Shown: positions 31,758 to 40,885 of the stretch, piece by piece
Numbering within the stretch: position 1 is the first letter of the stretch
Layout of the letters: each line of letters begins with the position of its first letter
NCBI GenBank assembly: GCA_027494055.1
Contig: JAOSJO010000025.1
Span: forward strand, 267,262-331,261
DNA length: 64,000 bases
Source of the DNA: Anaerolineae bacterium
GTDB taxonomy: Bacteria > Chloroflexota > Anaerolineae > Aggregatilineales > JAFGMM01
Reading direction: 5' to 3'
Notes under the pieces: generated by a model
What the model saw: only the letters and a program-made list of their open reading frames with translations
What the model was told of the DNA's origin: nothing
Databases searched by the model: none
Position numbers and translations under genes: made by a program

Positions 31758-32708
31758 GTGACCCTACATAGAGGATGGCTTCTGGTTTCGTTGACGCTCG
31801 TCGTGCTGCTCACGGCGTGCAGTTTCGCGGCGGCGGGTTCGCCGGCCGGCGCGCCCGCCGCCAGGAGCAACGATGCGCAGGGCGCGGCGCCCACTGCGCA
31901 GCCGGCCACAGGGCAGACGGACGACGCCGAGGGCCTCGCCGCGCGGGTGAACGGCGCGCCGATCACGCTGGAGGCGTTCCAGAGCGAGTTGGCCCGCGAG
32001 CGCACCAGCCGCGAAGCCCTGGGCCTCTTCATCCCGGAGCCGGCGGCGTTCGAGCGCGAGGTGCTCGACCAGCTTATCGAGGCCATGTTGATCGAGCAGT
32101 CCGTCCTGGAGTCGGGCATCACGCTCAGTGAAGAGGAGCTTGACGCACAGGTGGCGCAATCCATCGCCGAGGCGGGCGGCGCGGAAAGCTGGGCCGCGTG
32201 GCTGGCGATGAGCAACCTCACCGAACCGGAGTACCGCGCGCAGTTGCGCCTCCAGCTCCTCGGCGGCATGATGACCGCCCAGATCGCCGCCGACGTGCCC
32301 GCCACCGCCGAACAGGTCCACGCGCGCCACATCCTGGTGGAGACCGAGGCGGGGGCGCAGAACATACTCAGCGCCCTGCAGGGCGGGGCGAACTTCGCCG
32401 AGCTGGCCTTGCAGCACTCCATCGACCTGAGCACGCGCGAGGCCGGCGGCGATCTCGCGTGGTTTGCGCGCGGGCAACTGCTGGAGCCTGAAGTCGAGGC
32501 CACCGCCTTCGCGCTGCAACCGGGCGAGATCAGCGGGGTCGTGGTCAGCAAGATCGGCTACCACGTCGTGCAGACGCTTGAACGCGACCCGGCGCGGCCC
32601 CTTGACGAAGCCGCGCGCCAGGCCATGATCGAACGCGCCATCGAAGAATGGACCGCGTCGCTGTGGGAGAGCGCCGAGATTGAGCGCTACATCAGCGCCG
32701 AGGGATAG
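31758..32708 (+). CDS. PrsA/SurA-like peptidyl-prolyl isomerase lipoprotein
   Basis: A 316-residue exported foldase. A signal peptide with lipobox LLTAC anchors it to the membrane, followed by a low-complexity Ala/Gly/Pro stretch. Then come a SurA_N-type helical region (VNGAPITLEAFQSELARERTS), a parvulin domain (VHARHILVETEAGAQNILSALQGGANFAELALQHSID, GGDLAWFARGQL, SKIGYHVVQTLER) and a C-terminal helix. It should help fold exported proteins. The start GTG has AAGGAG 5 bases upstream. It is followed 71 bases later by the twin Thr/Pro-linker protein genes, which are possible clients. Confidence 0.88.
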   Translation: MTLHRGWLLVSLTLVVLLTACSFAAAGSPAGAPAARSNDAQGAAPTAQPATGQTDDAEGLAARVNGAPITLEAFQSELARERTSREALGLFIPEPAAFEREVLDQLIEAMLIEQSVLESGITLSEEELDAQVAQSIAEAGGAESWAAWLAMSNLTEPEYRAQLRLQLLGGMMTAQIAADVPATAEQVHARHILVETEAGAQNILSALQGGANFAELALQHSIDLSTREAGGDLAWFARGQLLEPEVEATAFALQPGEISGVVVSKIGYHVVQTLERDPARPLDEAARQAMIERAIEEWTASLWESAEIERYISAEG

Positions 32709-32779
32709 ACAGGCGCGCGTGTGAAAGCACGTGTTGAGACGCGACCGACCCCCTTGCTAACCTGTGGAGGCAAGGCCAG

Positions 32780-33550
32780 ATGAACCGGGGTTCGACGATC
32801 TATAACATCCTCACGTTCCTGGTCCTGCTGCTGACTGCCGTGTGTATCGTCGTCTATGCGATGATCGGCGTCGGCAGGCTGGACCCGTTCCCGCCCAGGG
32901 CAACGTCAACCATCATCCCGACGTGGACGCCACGCCCGACCGAAACACCTACCTTCACGCCCTCGGCGACCGCCACGCCGACCAACACGCCGACCCCATC
33001 GTTCACGCCCACGCCCACCGAGCCGCCGACGGACACGCCCACCATCACCCTGACCCCGACCGACACGCTCACGCCCACCCCGATCACGCCGACGGAGACC
33101 GAGACGCCGCTCCCCACCGAGACGCCGCTCCCCTCGCCGACGCCCGAAGGGCCAACCGCCACCCCCACGCCCACCGAACCGCCGTATGCGTTTATCCTGC
33201 AGGGCAACCAGGTGACGTTTGTGCCGCAGTTCGTCTACCCGTCGCAGGGGTGCAACTGGGAGGGCATCGCCGGGCAGGTGCTTGGCCTCAACGGCGAGCC
33301 GCTGTCCGGGCTGCTGGTACATGTGTGGGGCAGCGGGATCGATACCATCGTCACCAGCGGCACCAACCCGAACTACGGCCAGAGCGGCTGGGAGCAGTTC
33401 GTCGATAACCGGCCCAACGGCAACGAGTATTTCGTGCAGTTGATGCACCCAGACACGCGCCAGCTCTCGGACGTGATCCGCGTCGTGTTCCCGAACTCGT
33501 GCGCCGGCAACCTGGCGCTGGTCTACTTCCAGCAGGTCAAGGGATTCTAG
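32780..33550 (+). CDS. Surface protein: membrane anchor, Thr/Pro linker, novel C-terminal domain
   Basis: A 256-residue protein. It has an N-terminal membrane helix (residues 9-30), a Thr/Pro-rich linker of about 90 residues ([18 protein letters not shown] type) that should hold the rest away from the membrane, and a C-terminal domain of about 115 residues. That domain begins [14 protein letters not shown] and contains [16 protein letters not shown] and a final [13 protein letters not shown]. It is repeated in the next gene. The two conserved Cys suggest a disulfide. The fold may be a carboxypeptidase-regulatory-like beta-sandwich ([18 protein letters not shown]), but I do not recognise a named family. 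GGAGG precedes the ATG. Confidence 0.75.
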   Translation: MNRGSTIYNILTFLVLLLTAVCIVVYAMIGVGRLDPFPPRATSTIIPTWTPRPTETPTFTPSATATPTNTPTPSFTPTPTEPPTDTPTITLTPTDTLTPTPITPTETETPLPTETPLPSPTPEGPTATPTPTEPPYAFILQGNQVTFVPQFVYPSQGCNWEGIAGQVLGLNGEPLSGLLVHVWGSGIDTIVTSGTNPNYGQSGWEQFVDNRPNGNEYFVQLMHPDTRQLSDVIRVVFPNSCAGNLALVYFQQVKGF

Positions 33551-33557
33551 CCGCCCG

Positions 33558-34308
33558 ATGCTGCACGACCTGGAACCTGAGGATCGCCCCGGCGGCGCGC
33601 CAGGCCGGCGACTGACTCTGTACGACCTCGTAGCCCTGTTCTTCCTGGGGCTGTCGGTGCTCGTGGTCGTCTGGGTCGCCCTCGTCATGTACGCGCCATA
33701 CGAGTGGTACAACCCGTTCCCACCGCCGTCGCCGACGCCCCAGGTGGTCGTGCTTCCGTACCAGTCGCCCACGCCGGACCCCTCTACCGGCACGCCGACG
33801 CCGACCGAGACGCCCGTGCCGCCGAGCGCCACGCCGGTCACGCCGACGCCCCTGCCCACCCTTGAGCCGTTCTTCGCGCGCACCACGGCGACGCCCGCGC
33901 TCACCCCTACCCCAGAGATCACGCCGACGATCACCAACACGCCCTCGGCATATCCGTTCACGCTCGAAGGCGAAGCGGTCGCCTACGGCCCCAACTACAA
34001 CAGCGCAGCGTGCGCGTGGCAGAGCATCGCCGGGCGCGTGACCGGGCTGGACAACCGCCCGGTTGAAGAAGCGCTCTACGTCGAGATACGGGGCGAAGGG
34101 GGTGGACGAACTCGTGCCCACCGGCTCACAGCCGGCGTTTGGCCCCAGCGGCTTTGAGCTGTCGCTTGGCGATACGCCCCGGCGCGGGCAGTACGTTGTG
34201 CGGCTGGTGGGCCAGAGCGGCGAGCCGCTCTCTGACGAGATCGTGGTCGAGACCATCGACCGCTGCGAGCAGAACGTCGCCCTGGTGAACTTCGTCCAGA
34301 ACCGGTAA
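33558..34308 (+). CDS. Paralogue of the preceding Thr/Pro-linker surface protein (one indel)
   Basis: About 250 residues, joined near 34100 at a GGGGG run. Same plan: one N-terminal membrane helix (LVALFFLGLSVLVVVWVALVMY), a Thr/Pro linker, then the same C-terminal domain with ACAWQSIAGRVTGLDNRPVEEALYVEI and a final RCEQNVALVNFVQNR. It starts 7 bases after the first gene's stop, so the two form a translationally close pair. Sequence identity is mostly limited to the C-terminal domain, whose Cys, Trp and IAG residues are conserved. Function unknown. Confidence 0.72.
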
Positions 34309-34340
34309 GCCTCTCCTCCCAATGAAAAGAGCATTCCGAT

Positions 34341-34373
34341 AGCTTCCCGAAAGCTTAGAGCTTTCGGGGAGCT
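34341..34373. terminator. Hairpin after the twin surface-protein genes
   Basis: Arms AGCTTCCCGAAAGCT (34341-34355) and AGCTTTCGGGGAGCT (34359-34373) with loop TAG; the only irregular pair is a G-U. It lies 33 bases after the stop. No T run follows, so it is either a weak terminator or an mRNA-end stabiliser. Confidence 0.5.
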
Positions 34374-34543
34374 ACCGACGTTTCCCCGCCGCCGCGCGCT
34401 TCCAACCCATTGTGGCGTCGCCCCGCGAAATGGGGAACCCGTCGGCAGGTTACGCCCTTCGCGGCGTTTGCACACCCAAACCAGCGCAGTTATGATTAGC
34501 GGACGCAATCAGCGCGGCGGCGAGACTCGAGGAGCGCGACGGC

Positions 34544-35248
34544 ATGACCGAAAAACGACTCGCGACCGGCGTAGCGGGCCTGGACCAGATGCTCAGTGGC
34601 GGGTTCGTGCCAGGGTCGGCCATCCTGGTCCGCGGCGCACCAGGCACCGGCAAGACCACGCTCGCGTTCCACTACCTGATCGAGGGCGCCCGCAACGGCG
34701 AACCCGGCCTGTTGATCTCATTCGAGGAATTCCCGAAGTCGCTGTACCGCGACGCGACGTCGCTGGGCTGGGACCTGCGAAAGTGGGAGGAGGATGGCAA
34801 GCTCCACATCCTGTTCACGTCGCCAAACGTCTTCCTCAGCAGCCTGACGACCGACGATAGCCCCGTCAGCCGCCTGATCGCGGAACACAACATCCAGCGC
34901 GTGGCGCTCGACAGCCTGACGCACTTCACGCGCATGACGAGCGACACGCACGAACTCCGCAACATCTACAACACGGTCATCAACGGGCTGAAGCGCGGGG
35001 ACGTGACCAGCATGTACCTCGGCGAGGAAAGCCAGAGCGACTTCACCGCCGACGAAAAGGGCCGCCTGTCGTTCGTCGTGGACTGCATCGTGATGCTGCG
35101 CTATCTGGAAGTCGAGAGCGCCATCGGGCGCGCCCTGCTGGTGCTCAAGATGCGCTCCAGCGCGCACGACAACACCATCCACCGCTACACCATCGGGATG
35201 GGCGGCATCACTGTCGGTGAACCGATGGAGGGTACACCGGCCTGCTGA
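34544..35248 (+). CDS. Single-domain KaiC/RadA-like ATPase
   Basis: A 234-residue RecA-superfamily ATPase of the KaiC type with one domain only. It has Walker A GAPGTGKT (31-38), the paired catalytic glutamates in LLISFEEFPKSL, and the Walker B-like strand RVALDSLTHF. Single-domain KaiC homologues are common in archaea and in Chloroflexota-like bacteria and take part in signalling rather than in a circadian clock. No kaiA or kaiB is nearby. GAGGAG lies upstream of the ATG at a somewhat long distance. It is followed 41 bases later by rsmI. Intact. Confidence 0.82.
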   Translation: MTEKRLATGVAGLDQMLSGGFVPGSAILVRGAPGTGKTTLAFHYLIEGARNGEPGLLISFEEFPKSLYRDATSLGWDLRKWEEDGKLHILFTSPNVFLSSLTTDDSPVSRLIAEHNIQRVALDSLTHFTRMTSDTHELRNIYNTVINGLKRGDVTSMYLGEESQSDFTADEKGRLSFVVDCIVMLRYLEVESAIGRALLVLKMRSSAHDNTIHRYTIGMGGITVGEPMEGTPAC

Positions 35249-35289
35249 GCGGCCTCGCACGGCGGAGCCTGGTCTCGACTGTGGAGTAA

Positions 35290-36140
35290 ATGGGCACGCT
35301 TTTCCTCGTCGCGACGCCAATCGGGAACCTGGAGGACATCACCCTGCGGGCGCTGCGCATGCTGCGCGAAGCGACCCTCATCGCCGCCGAAGACACACGC
35401 GTGACGCGCAAGCTGCTGGCGCACTACGAGATCGACACCCCCTCGTCAGTTATCACGAGCACAACAAGCTGGCGCGGCTGGACCGCATCCTCGCCGCCCT
35501 TGAGGCCGGCGATGTCGCGCTGGTCTCGGACGCGGGCACGCCTGGCCTCAACGATCCAGGTTACGAGCTGGTGCGCGCGGCTATCGCGCGTGGCATAACC
35601 GTGACCCCCGTCCCTGGGCCGAGCGCGCCGGTGGCGGCGCTCGTCGTGAGCGGGCTGCCCACCGACAGCTTCGTGTACCTTGGCTACGTCCCGCGCCAGA
35701 AGCAGAAGCGCCGTGCGTTCTGGGAGCAGCTCGCGCCGGAGCCGCGCACGTTGATCGCGCTGGAGGTCCCCCACCGGCTGCGTGAAAGCCTCGAAGACGC
35801 GCGCCAGGCGCTCGGCGACCGGCAGGTGGCCGTGACCCGCGAGCTGACCAAGCTCCACGAAGAGATATTCCGGGGCGCGCTCAGCGAGGCGCTGGCGCAC
35901 TTCACCGCACCGCGCGGCGAGGTGACGCTCGTCATTGCCGGCGCGCCGCCGGCCGAGAAGCGCTGGTCTGAGGCGGAGGTGCGGCTGGCCGTGGAGACGG
36001 CGATTGGCGCGGGCGCGTCTCCCGCGCAGGCCGCGCGCGAGGTGGCCGCCGCGAGCGGCTGGAGCCGGCGCCGGCTGTACCGCCTGACTCTGGAGGACGA
36101 ACCCGCCGGGCGCAGGGACAGATCGACCGGGAAGGGCTGA
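35290..36140 (+). CDS. rsmI: 16S rRNA (cytidine1402-2'-O)-methyltransferase RsmI (one indel)
   Basis: About 283 residues after joining at 35443, where a C-run of five should be six to give [11 protein letters not shown]. It is of the tetrapyrrole-methylase fold: [15 protein letters not shown] and [12 protein letters not shown] at the start, [17 protein letters not shown] and [16 protein letters not shown] in the middle. These match RsmI, which methylates the ribose of C1402 in the decoding centre using SAM. A C-terminal HTH-like extension ([23 protein letters not shown]) is typical. The preceding KaiC-like gene is on the same strand. Confidence 0.9.
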
Positions 36141-36175
36141 GGCGGGCGGAGGCGGCTCGCCGGCGTCACGCCGCT

Positions 36176-37821
36176 CTAGATTTCGTTGACCACCGCGAGC
36201 ACCATAGGCCGCCGGCGCGTCTCCCGGTAGATCGTCTTGCTCAGCGCCGTCTGCAGGAACCCCTCAAGGTCGCCGGCATACGGGCGCTTTCCGAGCACCT
36301 CGCGGATCGTCTCCTGAAGCTGGGCGATCAATTCCTCGGCCTCTGGCATGAACACGAACCCCCGCGACAACACCTGCGGGGCGCCGACGACATCCCCGGT
36401 CTTGCGGTCCAGGTTGACCACGGCGAAGAGGAAGCCGTCGCGCGAGAGGGCGTCGCGGTCGCGCATGACGGCCGGACCCACGTCGCCGACAATCGCGCCA
36501 TCGACGAACACGTACCCGCCCGGCACGCGGTCGCCGACCGTCATAGCCTTCGCGCCAAATTCGAGCACCGCGCCGTTCTCGACCACCGCGATATGCGACG
36601 CCGGGATGCCCAGCTCCTGCGCCATCTTCGCGTGCTGCTTGAGGTGGCGCAGCTCGCCGTGAATCGGCACGAAGAACGTGGGGCGCAGCAGGTTGATGAG
36701 CAGCTTCTGCTCCTCCTGGCTCGCGTGCCCTGAGACGTGCACCGGCGCGATGGGGCTGTAGAGCACGTCCGCCCCGCGCTGGAACAGCCGGTTGATGATG
36801 CGGTGCACCATCTCCTCGTTGCCGGGGATGGGGTGCGACGACATGATGATGGTGTCGCCCACCTCCACCTGGAGGTGGCGGTGCCGGCCCGCCGCCAGGC
36901 GGCCAAGCGCGGCGGTCGGCTCGCCCTGGGTGCCCGTCGCCATGACAACGACCTCGTGCGGGCGCATCGACGCGATGCGGTCCAGGCTCACGATCAGATC
37001 CGGCGGGATGTCCAGGTAGCCAAGCTGCCGCGCGATCTTCACGTTCTCCGTCATCGTGTAGCCGGCGATTGCCATCTTGCGCTTGTAGCGCACCGCCATG
37101 TTCGCCACCTGCTGAATGCGCGAGATCAGCGAGGCGAACGTCGCCACGATGATGCGCCCCTTCGCCTGGCGGAACACCGCGTCGAGCGTGTCGCCCACCG
37201 CCGACTCGGAAGGCGTCCAGCCGGGCCGGTCGGCGTTGGTGCTGTCAGAGAGCAGCGCCAGCACGCCGCGCCCGGAGAACTCCGCCAGCTTGGCAAAGTC
37301 GGGCGGCCAGCCATCGACCGGCGTGTGGTCGAGCTTGAAGTCGCCGGAGTGGACGATCAGTCCGGCGGGCGTGGTGACCCCAGCCCGACGCCGTCGGGGA
37401 TGCTGTGGCAGACGTGAAACGTCTCCACGCGGAAGGGGCCGATCTCCAGTTCGTCGCCGGCCTCGAACGTGTTGAGCCGGATTCCGTCCAGCATGTGCGC
37501 CTGCTGGAGCTTGTTCTCCAGCAGGCCGGCAGTCAGGCTGGTCGCGTAAACGGGCGCGTCGAACGCCTCCATCACGTGGCTGATCGCGCCGGTGTGGTCT
37601 TCGTGACCGTGCGTGATGATGATGCCTTTGACCGTGTGCGCCTTGGCGCGCAGGTAGTCAAAGTCGGGGATGATGTAGTCGATGCCAAGCATGTCGTTCT
37701 CCGGGAACATGATCCCGGTATCGACGATCATCGACTCATCGCCGTACTCAAACACCATCATGTTCTTGCCGATCTCCCCCAAACCTCCCAGGGGGACGAT
37801 CCGCACTTTCTTATCAGGCAT
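36176..37821 (-). CDS. rnj: Ribonuclease J (one indel)
   Basis: About 548 residues when joined near 37385 (a CCC/GGG run). A beta-CASP metallo-beta-lactamase nuclease: HGHEDH (71-76) binds the two metals. The beta-CASP region has DSTNADRPGWTPSE and GTQGEPTAAL, and the C-terminal HVSGHASQEEQKLLINLLRPTFFVPIHGE motif is diagnostic for RNase J. It performs 5'-3' exo- and endonucleolytic mRNA and rRNA processing in organisms lacking or supplementing RNase E. The start ATG has AGGAG 6 bases upstream. The phosphoesterase gene lies upstream on the same strand with a possible terminator between. Confidence 0.92.
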
Positions 37822-37850
37822 TACAAACTCCTATCAGTTAGCACAAAATG

Positions 37851-37877
37851 CCCTGCATCCATGCGTCAATTGCAGGG
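37851..37877 (-). terminator. Possible terminator after the phosphoesterase gene
   Basis: CCCTGCA and TGCAGGG with a 13-base loop; on the minus strand the stem is followed by CATTTTG. It lies between the phosphoesterase stop and the RNase J start. The short stem makes this a weak call. Confidence 0.35.
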
Positions 37878-37974
37878 TTCAGTCGCAAACCGTGCGACAC
37901 AGATTCAGTTGGACAACCTCAAAATGGGCCTGGAGCGATGGGCGAGGGACCGGGCAACCGGGTCGGCGCGGCGG

Positions 37975-38699
37975 CTACCAGCCGTGCTCCAACCGGGCGA
38001 TGAGGCGTTCCGGCATCTGGCGCTCGCGCATTCGCGCCTGCACCTCGGTGATGTCGTACTGCACACGCCGGGGTTCCCAGGTGCAGCGGTCGAGATCCAG
38101 AATGGCATAGGCCGCTTCCGGGTTCGAGTCGCGCGGTTGCCCCACACTGCCGGGATTGATGATCTGGCGCATACCGTTGAGCGGGTATGGGCTGGTATAA
38201 TCCGGTGGCAGCGCCTCGCTTTCACCCTGCGACGCCTGGCGGAAGATGACGGGTAGGTGGGTGTGCCCAACCAGGCAGTACGTCGTCTCGAAGTGCGGGA
38301 AGTTGAGCGCGGCCACGAGCGGGTCGAGGATGTATTCCCATACCGGCTCGCGCGGGCTGCCGTGCGCCAGCGTGAAGTCACCCAGGACAAAGGTCGTGGG
38401 CAGCGCTTCCAGATATTCCCGGCTTTCCGGTGAAAGCTGTTCCTGCGTCCATGTCACCACCTGCGCGCGTCGGCGTTGAACGTGCTGATGTCCAGCCGCC
38501 CCAACGCCGCCCAGTCGTGGTTGCCGGCCAGACACAGGTGCGGATGGCTGCGCAACAGCTCCACGCACTCGTTCGGGTCTGGTCCATAGCCGACCACATC
38601 GCCCAGGCACCATATAAAGTCAAAGTCCGGTGCGTCGTCCAACACAGCTCTCAGAGCAACCAAGTTAGCATGAATGTCAGAGATTACCAAACACCGCAT
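37975..38699 (-). CDS. YfcE/MJ0936-type metallophosphoesterase (one indel)
   Basis: About 240 residues joined near 38457. A compact calcineurin-like phosphoesterase with all metal motifs: DIHAN (first Asp and His), GDVVGYGPDPNE, GNHD, and HGSP followed by GHTH. Family members hydrolyse phosphodiesters or phosphoprotein/nucleotide substrates; the specific substrate is unknown. It starts at ATG 38699 with AGG seven bases upstream. It precedes RNase J on the same strand, with a 150-base gap that holds a possible terminator. Confidence 0.85.
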
Positions 38700-38844
38700 A
38701 TTCTTACCTGGTTAGAACGACGCATTTGCGCATTCCGGCACATGTTACCATGATTCGCCGGCAATTGCGAACAAAAGGTACCATTTCTGGAGTGACCACA
38801 TCGAGATTGGGATACCGGGCACCGAGGCGAAAGGGGGATCATCC

Positions 38845-39290
38845 ATGCGCGCCGTGCTCCAACGGGTCAACCACGCCCGCGTTACCGTCGCGGGCCAAGT
38901 CACCGGGCAGATACAACACGGCTTCGTCATCCTGGTCGGCGTCACCCACGGCGACGGCGAAGCGCAGGCCGCGTGGATGGCGCGCAAGATCGCCGGGTTG
39001 CGCGTGTTCGAAGACGACGCGGGCAAGTTCAACCGCGCGCTGCGCGACGTGGGCGGGAGCGCGCTCGTGGTGTCGCAGTTCACCCTCTACGCCGACACGC
39101 GCAGGGGCCGCCGCCCTCCTTCACCGACGCCGCGCCGCCGGAGGTGGCCGAGCCGCTGATCGAACGCTTCTGCGCGATGCTGCGCGAGCACGGCGTCCCG
39201 GTGGAGACCGGCGTCTTCGGCGCGATGATGCAGGTGGAAATCCACAACGACGGCCCGGTGACCATCATCCTCGAATCGGAGTCCGCGTAG
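38845..39290 (+). CDS. dtd: D-aminoacyl-tRNA deacylase (one indel)
   Basis: About 148 residues, joined at 39107 ([16 protein letters not shown]). DTD removes D-amino acids from mischarged tRNAs. Key motifs are present: [15 protein letters not shown] at the N terminus, SQFTLYAD, and the Gly-cisPro motif region NDGPVTI at the C terminus, which makes the chiral selection. The start ATG has AGGGGG 7 bases upstream. It is convergent with the reductase gene, with a 26-base gap. Confidence 0.93.
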
Positions 39291-39316
39291 CGGCCTCGTA
39301 GCGGGTGGCGGGTCCG

Positions 39317-40084
39317 TCAGGCCGGCAGGGTGAAGCCGCCGTCAACCACGATGACCTGACCGCGGATCATGTGCGCCTCCGGGGAGCACAGGAACGCCAC
39401 CGCCGCCGCAATATCCGCGCCTGTCACCAGGCGGCCGGCGGGCGTCCGGTTCACGACGCCCTGGAGGTCCGCGCCAAAACGCTCGTGGATGCCGGGGATG
39501 AAGCCCAGCGCGTCTGTATCGACCACGCCGCCGGACACCGCGTTCACGGCGATTCCAAACGGCGCAAGCTCGACCGCCAGGTAGCGCGTGAGCGCCTCCA
39601 GCGCGGCTTTGCTCGCCCCCACCACCACGTAATCGGGGAGCACCCGGTGCGCGCCGATGCTGGAGATGTTGACGATGTGCCCGCCGCCGCGCGGGGCCAT
39701 CAGGCGGGCGGCGCGCTGCGCGCCGAACAGCGCCGCGCGCACGTTGATGTTGACCGTCCACTCCCAGCCTTTGACGCGCTGCGCCATCACCGGGCGGTTG
39801 TAGCCCGACGCGGCGTTGTTCACCAGGATGTCCAGCCCGCCGAACGCGGCCTCGGTCGCGTCGAAGAGCGCGCCAAGCTCGTCGTGCGCGCCCACGTTGG
39901 CCTTCACGACGACCGCGCGCCGCCCCAGCGCGTGGATGTCGGCGGCGGTCGCTTCGGCGGGCGCGCGGTTGCGGAAGTAGTTGACCACGACATCCGCGCC
40001 CTCCCGCGCGAGGCGGAGCGCAATATCGCGGCCAATGCCGCGCCCGCTCCCGGTGACGAGGGCGACCCTGTCTGCAAAGCGCAT
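39317..40084 (-). CDS. fabL: FabL-type enoyl-[ACP] reductase (SDR family)
   Basis: A 255-residue short-chain dehydrogenase. It has the NAD(P)-binding motif TGSGRGIG (11-18) and NNAASG (89-94). The catalytic pair is Tyr152 and Lys159 in DYVVVGASKAALEALTRYLAVEL. The Y-x6-K spacing, together with NAVSGGVVDTDAL and AHMIRGQVIVVDGG, matches the Bacillus FabL enoyl reductase rather than the Y-x3-K of ordinary ketoreductases. FabL carries out the last step of fatty-acid elongation with NADPH. The ATG at 40084 is preferred over 40090, because AGGG then has a 5-6 base spacing. Single gene, divergent from the small zinc-ribbon-like frame. Confidence 0.82.
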   Translation of the reverse strand: MRFADRVALVTGSGRGIGRDIALRLAREGADVVVNYFRNRAPAEATAADIHALGRRAVVVKANVGAHDELGALFDATEAAFGGLDILVNNAASGYNRPVMAQRVKGWEWTVNINVRAALFGAQRAARLMAPRGGGHIVNISSIGAHRVLPDYVVVGASKAALEALTRYLAVELAPFGIAVNAVSGGVVDTDALGFIPGIHERFGADLQGVVNRTPAGRLVTGADIAAAVAFLCSPEAHMIRGQVIVVDGGFTLPA

Positions 40085-40406
40085 ATGCATCCCTGCCTGG
40101 CGGTCCTGGAGGTCGGCCCTCGGTCGCGCGTGCGTGCCGGGGACCCGCCCAAAGCATAGCACGAATCAGCCAGAATAGCCTCACGCGCAGCAAAGAAGAA
40201 GCTGCGCGGCAGGGGCGACCCGGCGGGTCGCCCTCGGTGCTATCCGCATGAACCCTCGCGCCCAGGCGAAGCGACACTAATGCGCTGCCCGGTTTCTAAC
40301 CGGATTCAAACCACGGTTAATAGAACGTTTGTGCTATAATGAGGCTCCCGACTCTGGACGCCGCGCGGCGACGCCGGCGCGCCAACGGTTCAGTGAGGTC
40401 GCTGCT
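40085..40406. other. Intergenic region with a palindromic repeat and a promoter
   Basis: Between divergent genes. It holds the palindrome GGGCGACCC/GGGTCGCCC with a GGC loop (40213-40233), one of the dispersed family, and the extended -10 described below. No coding potential seen. Confidence 0.6.
40332..40340 (+). promoter_or_regulatory. Extended -10 promoter element
   Basis: TGC followed by TATAAT (40332-40340) has the TGnTATAAT form, which can work without a good -35. It lies 66 bases before the small frame at 40407. Confidence 0.5.
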
Positions 40407-40790
40407 ATGCTCCGATGTGCGTGCGGTCGCGTGTTAATCATCGAACGCTCGGCCCGCCTCCTCGTCCTGCGCTGCCCGAAACACGGGGTGGTGCTGCGTT
40501 ACTACGCCAACCCGAACAGCACATCGGTGCTCCTCCCACCCGGACCAGCGCCGGCGGCGCGACACCTGAGAGCGGGCGCAATCGGCGCGCGTTGCACGGC
40601 GTTGGGGCAAGGCCATGGCTCACGAACCAAACGCAGCCAGGGTTGCCATTGCGTCGCTAAAGTTGTATTCTTACCGCGATTTCGTCCACCAATGCCTGGC
40701 CTCTTAAGCGAGTCGCCGGATGTCGCGCTCACGATGGACAGCCCAATACGTTGCAGCTCCACCAACACCTGCGCAATTGCACGCCACTGA
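40407..40790 (+). CDS. Small protein with a Cys-rich zinc-ribbon-like start
   Basis: A 127-codon frame starting at an ATG with GAGG 8 bases upstream. The first 38 residues (MLRCACGRVLIIE then LVLRCPKHGVVLRYYANPN) look like a treble-clef or zinc-ribbon half, with Cys-x-Cys and Cys-Pro-x-His. The remaining 90 residues are low-quality, Arg/Ser-rich and probably out of frame after an indel or not coding. A real gene is likely for the first part; its end is uncertain. It may share a transcript with the hydrolase gene that follows at 40886. Confidence 0.4.
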   Translation: MLRCACGRVLIIERSARLLVLRCPKHGVVLRYYANPNSTSVLLPPGPAPAARHLRAGAIGARCTALGQGHGSRTKRSQGCHCVAKVVFLPRFRPPMPGLLSESPDVALTMDSPIRCSSTNTCAIARH

Positions 40791-40885
40791 TTCGGTTAAT
40801 ATGGGCACGCAAGAAGACAGCCACTGGAGGTCGGCCAGGCGATCGCGTACCGGGTCTTGCACCTGGAGCTGACGAAGGGGTTGTG

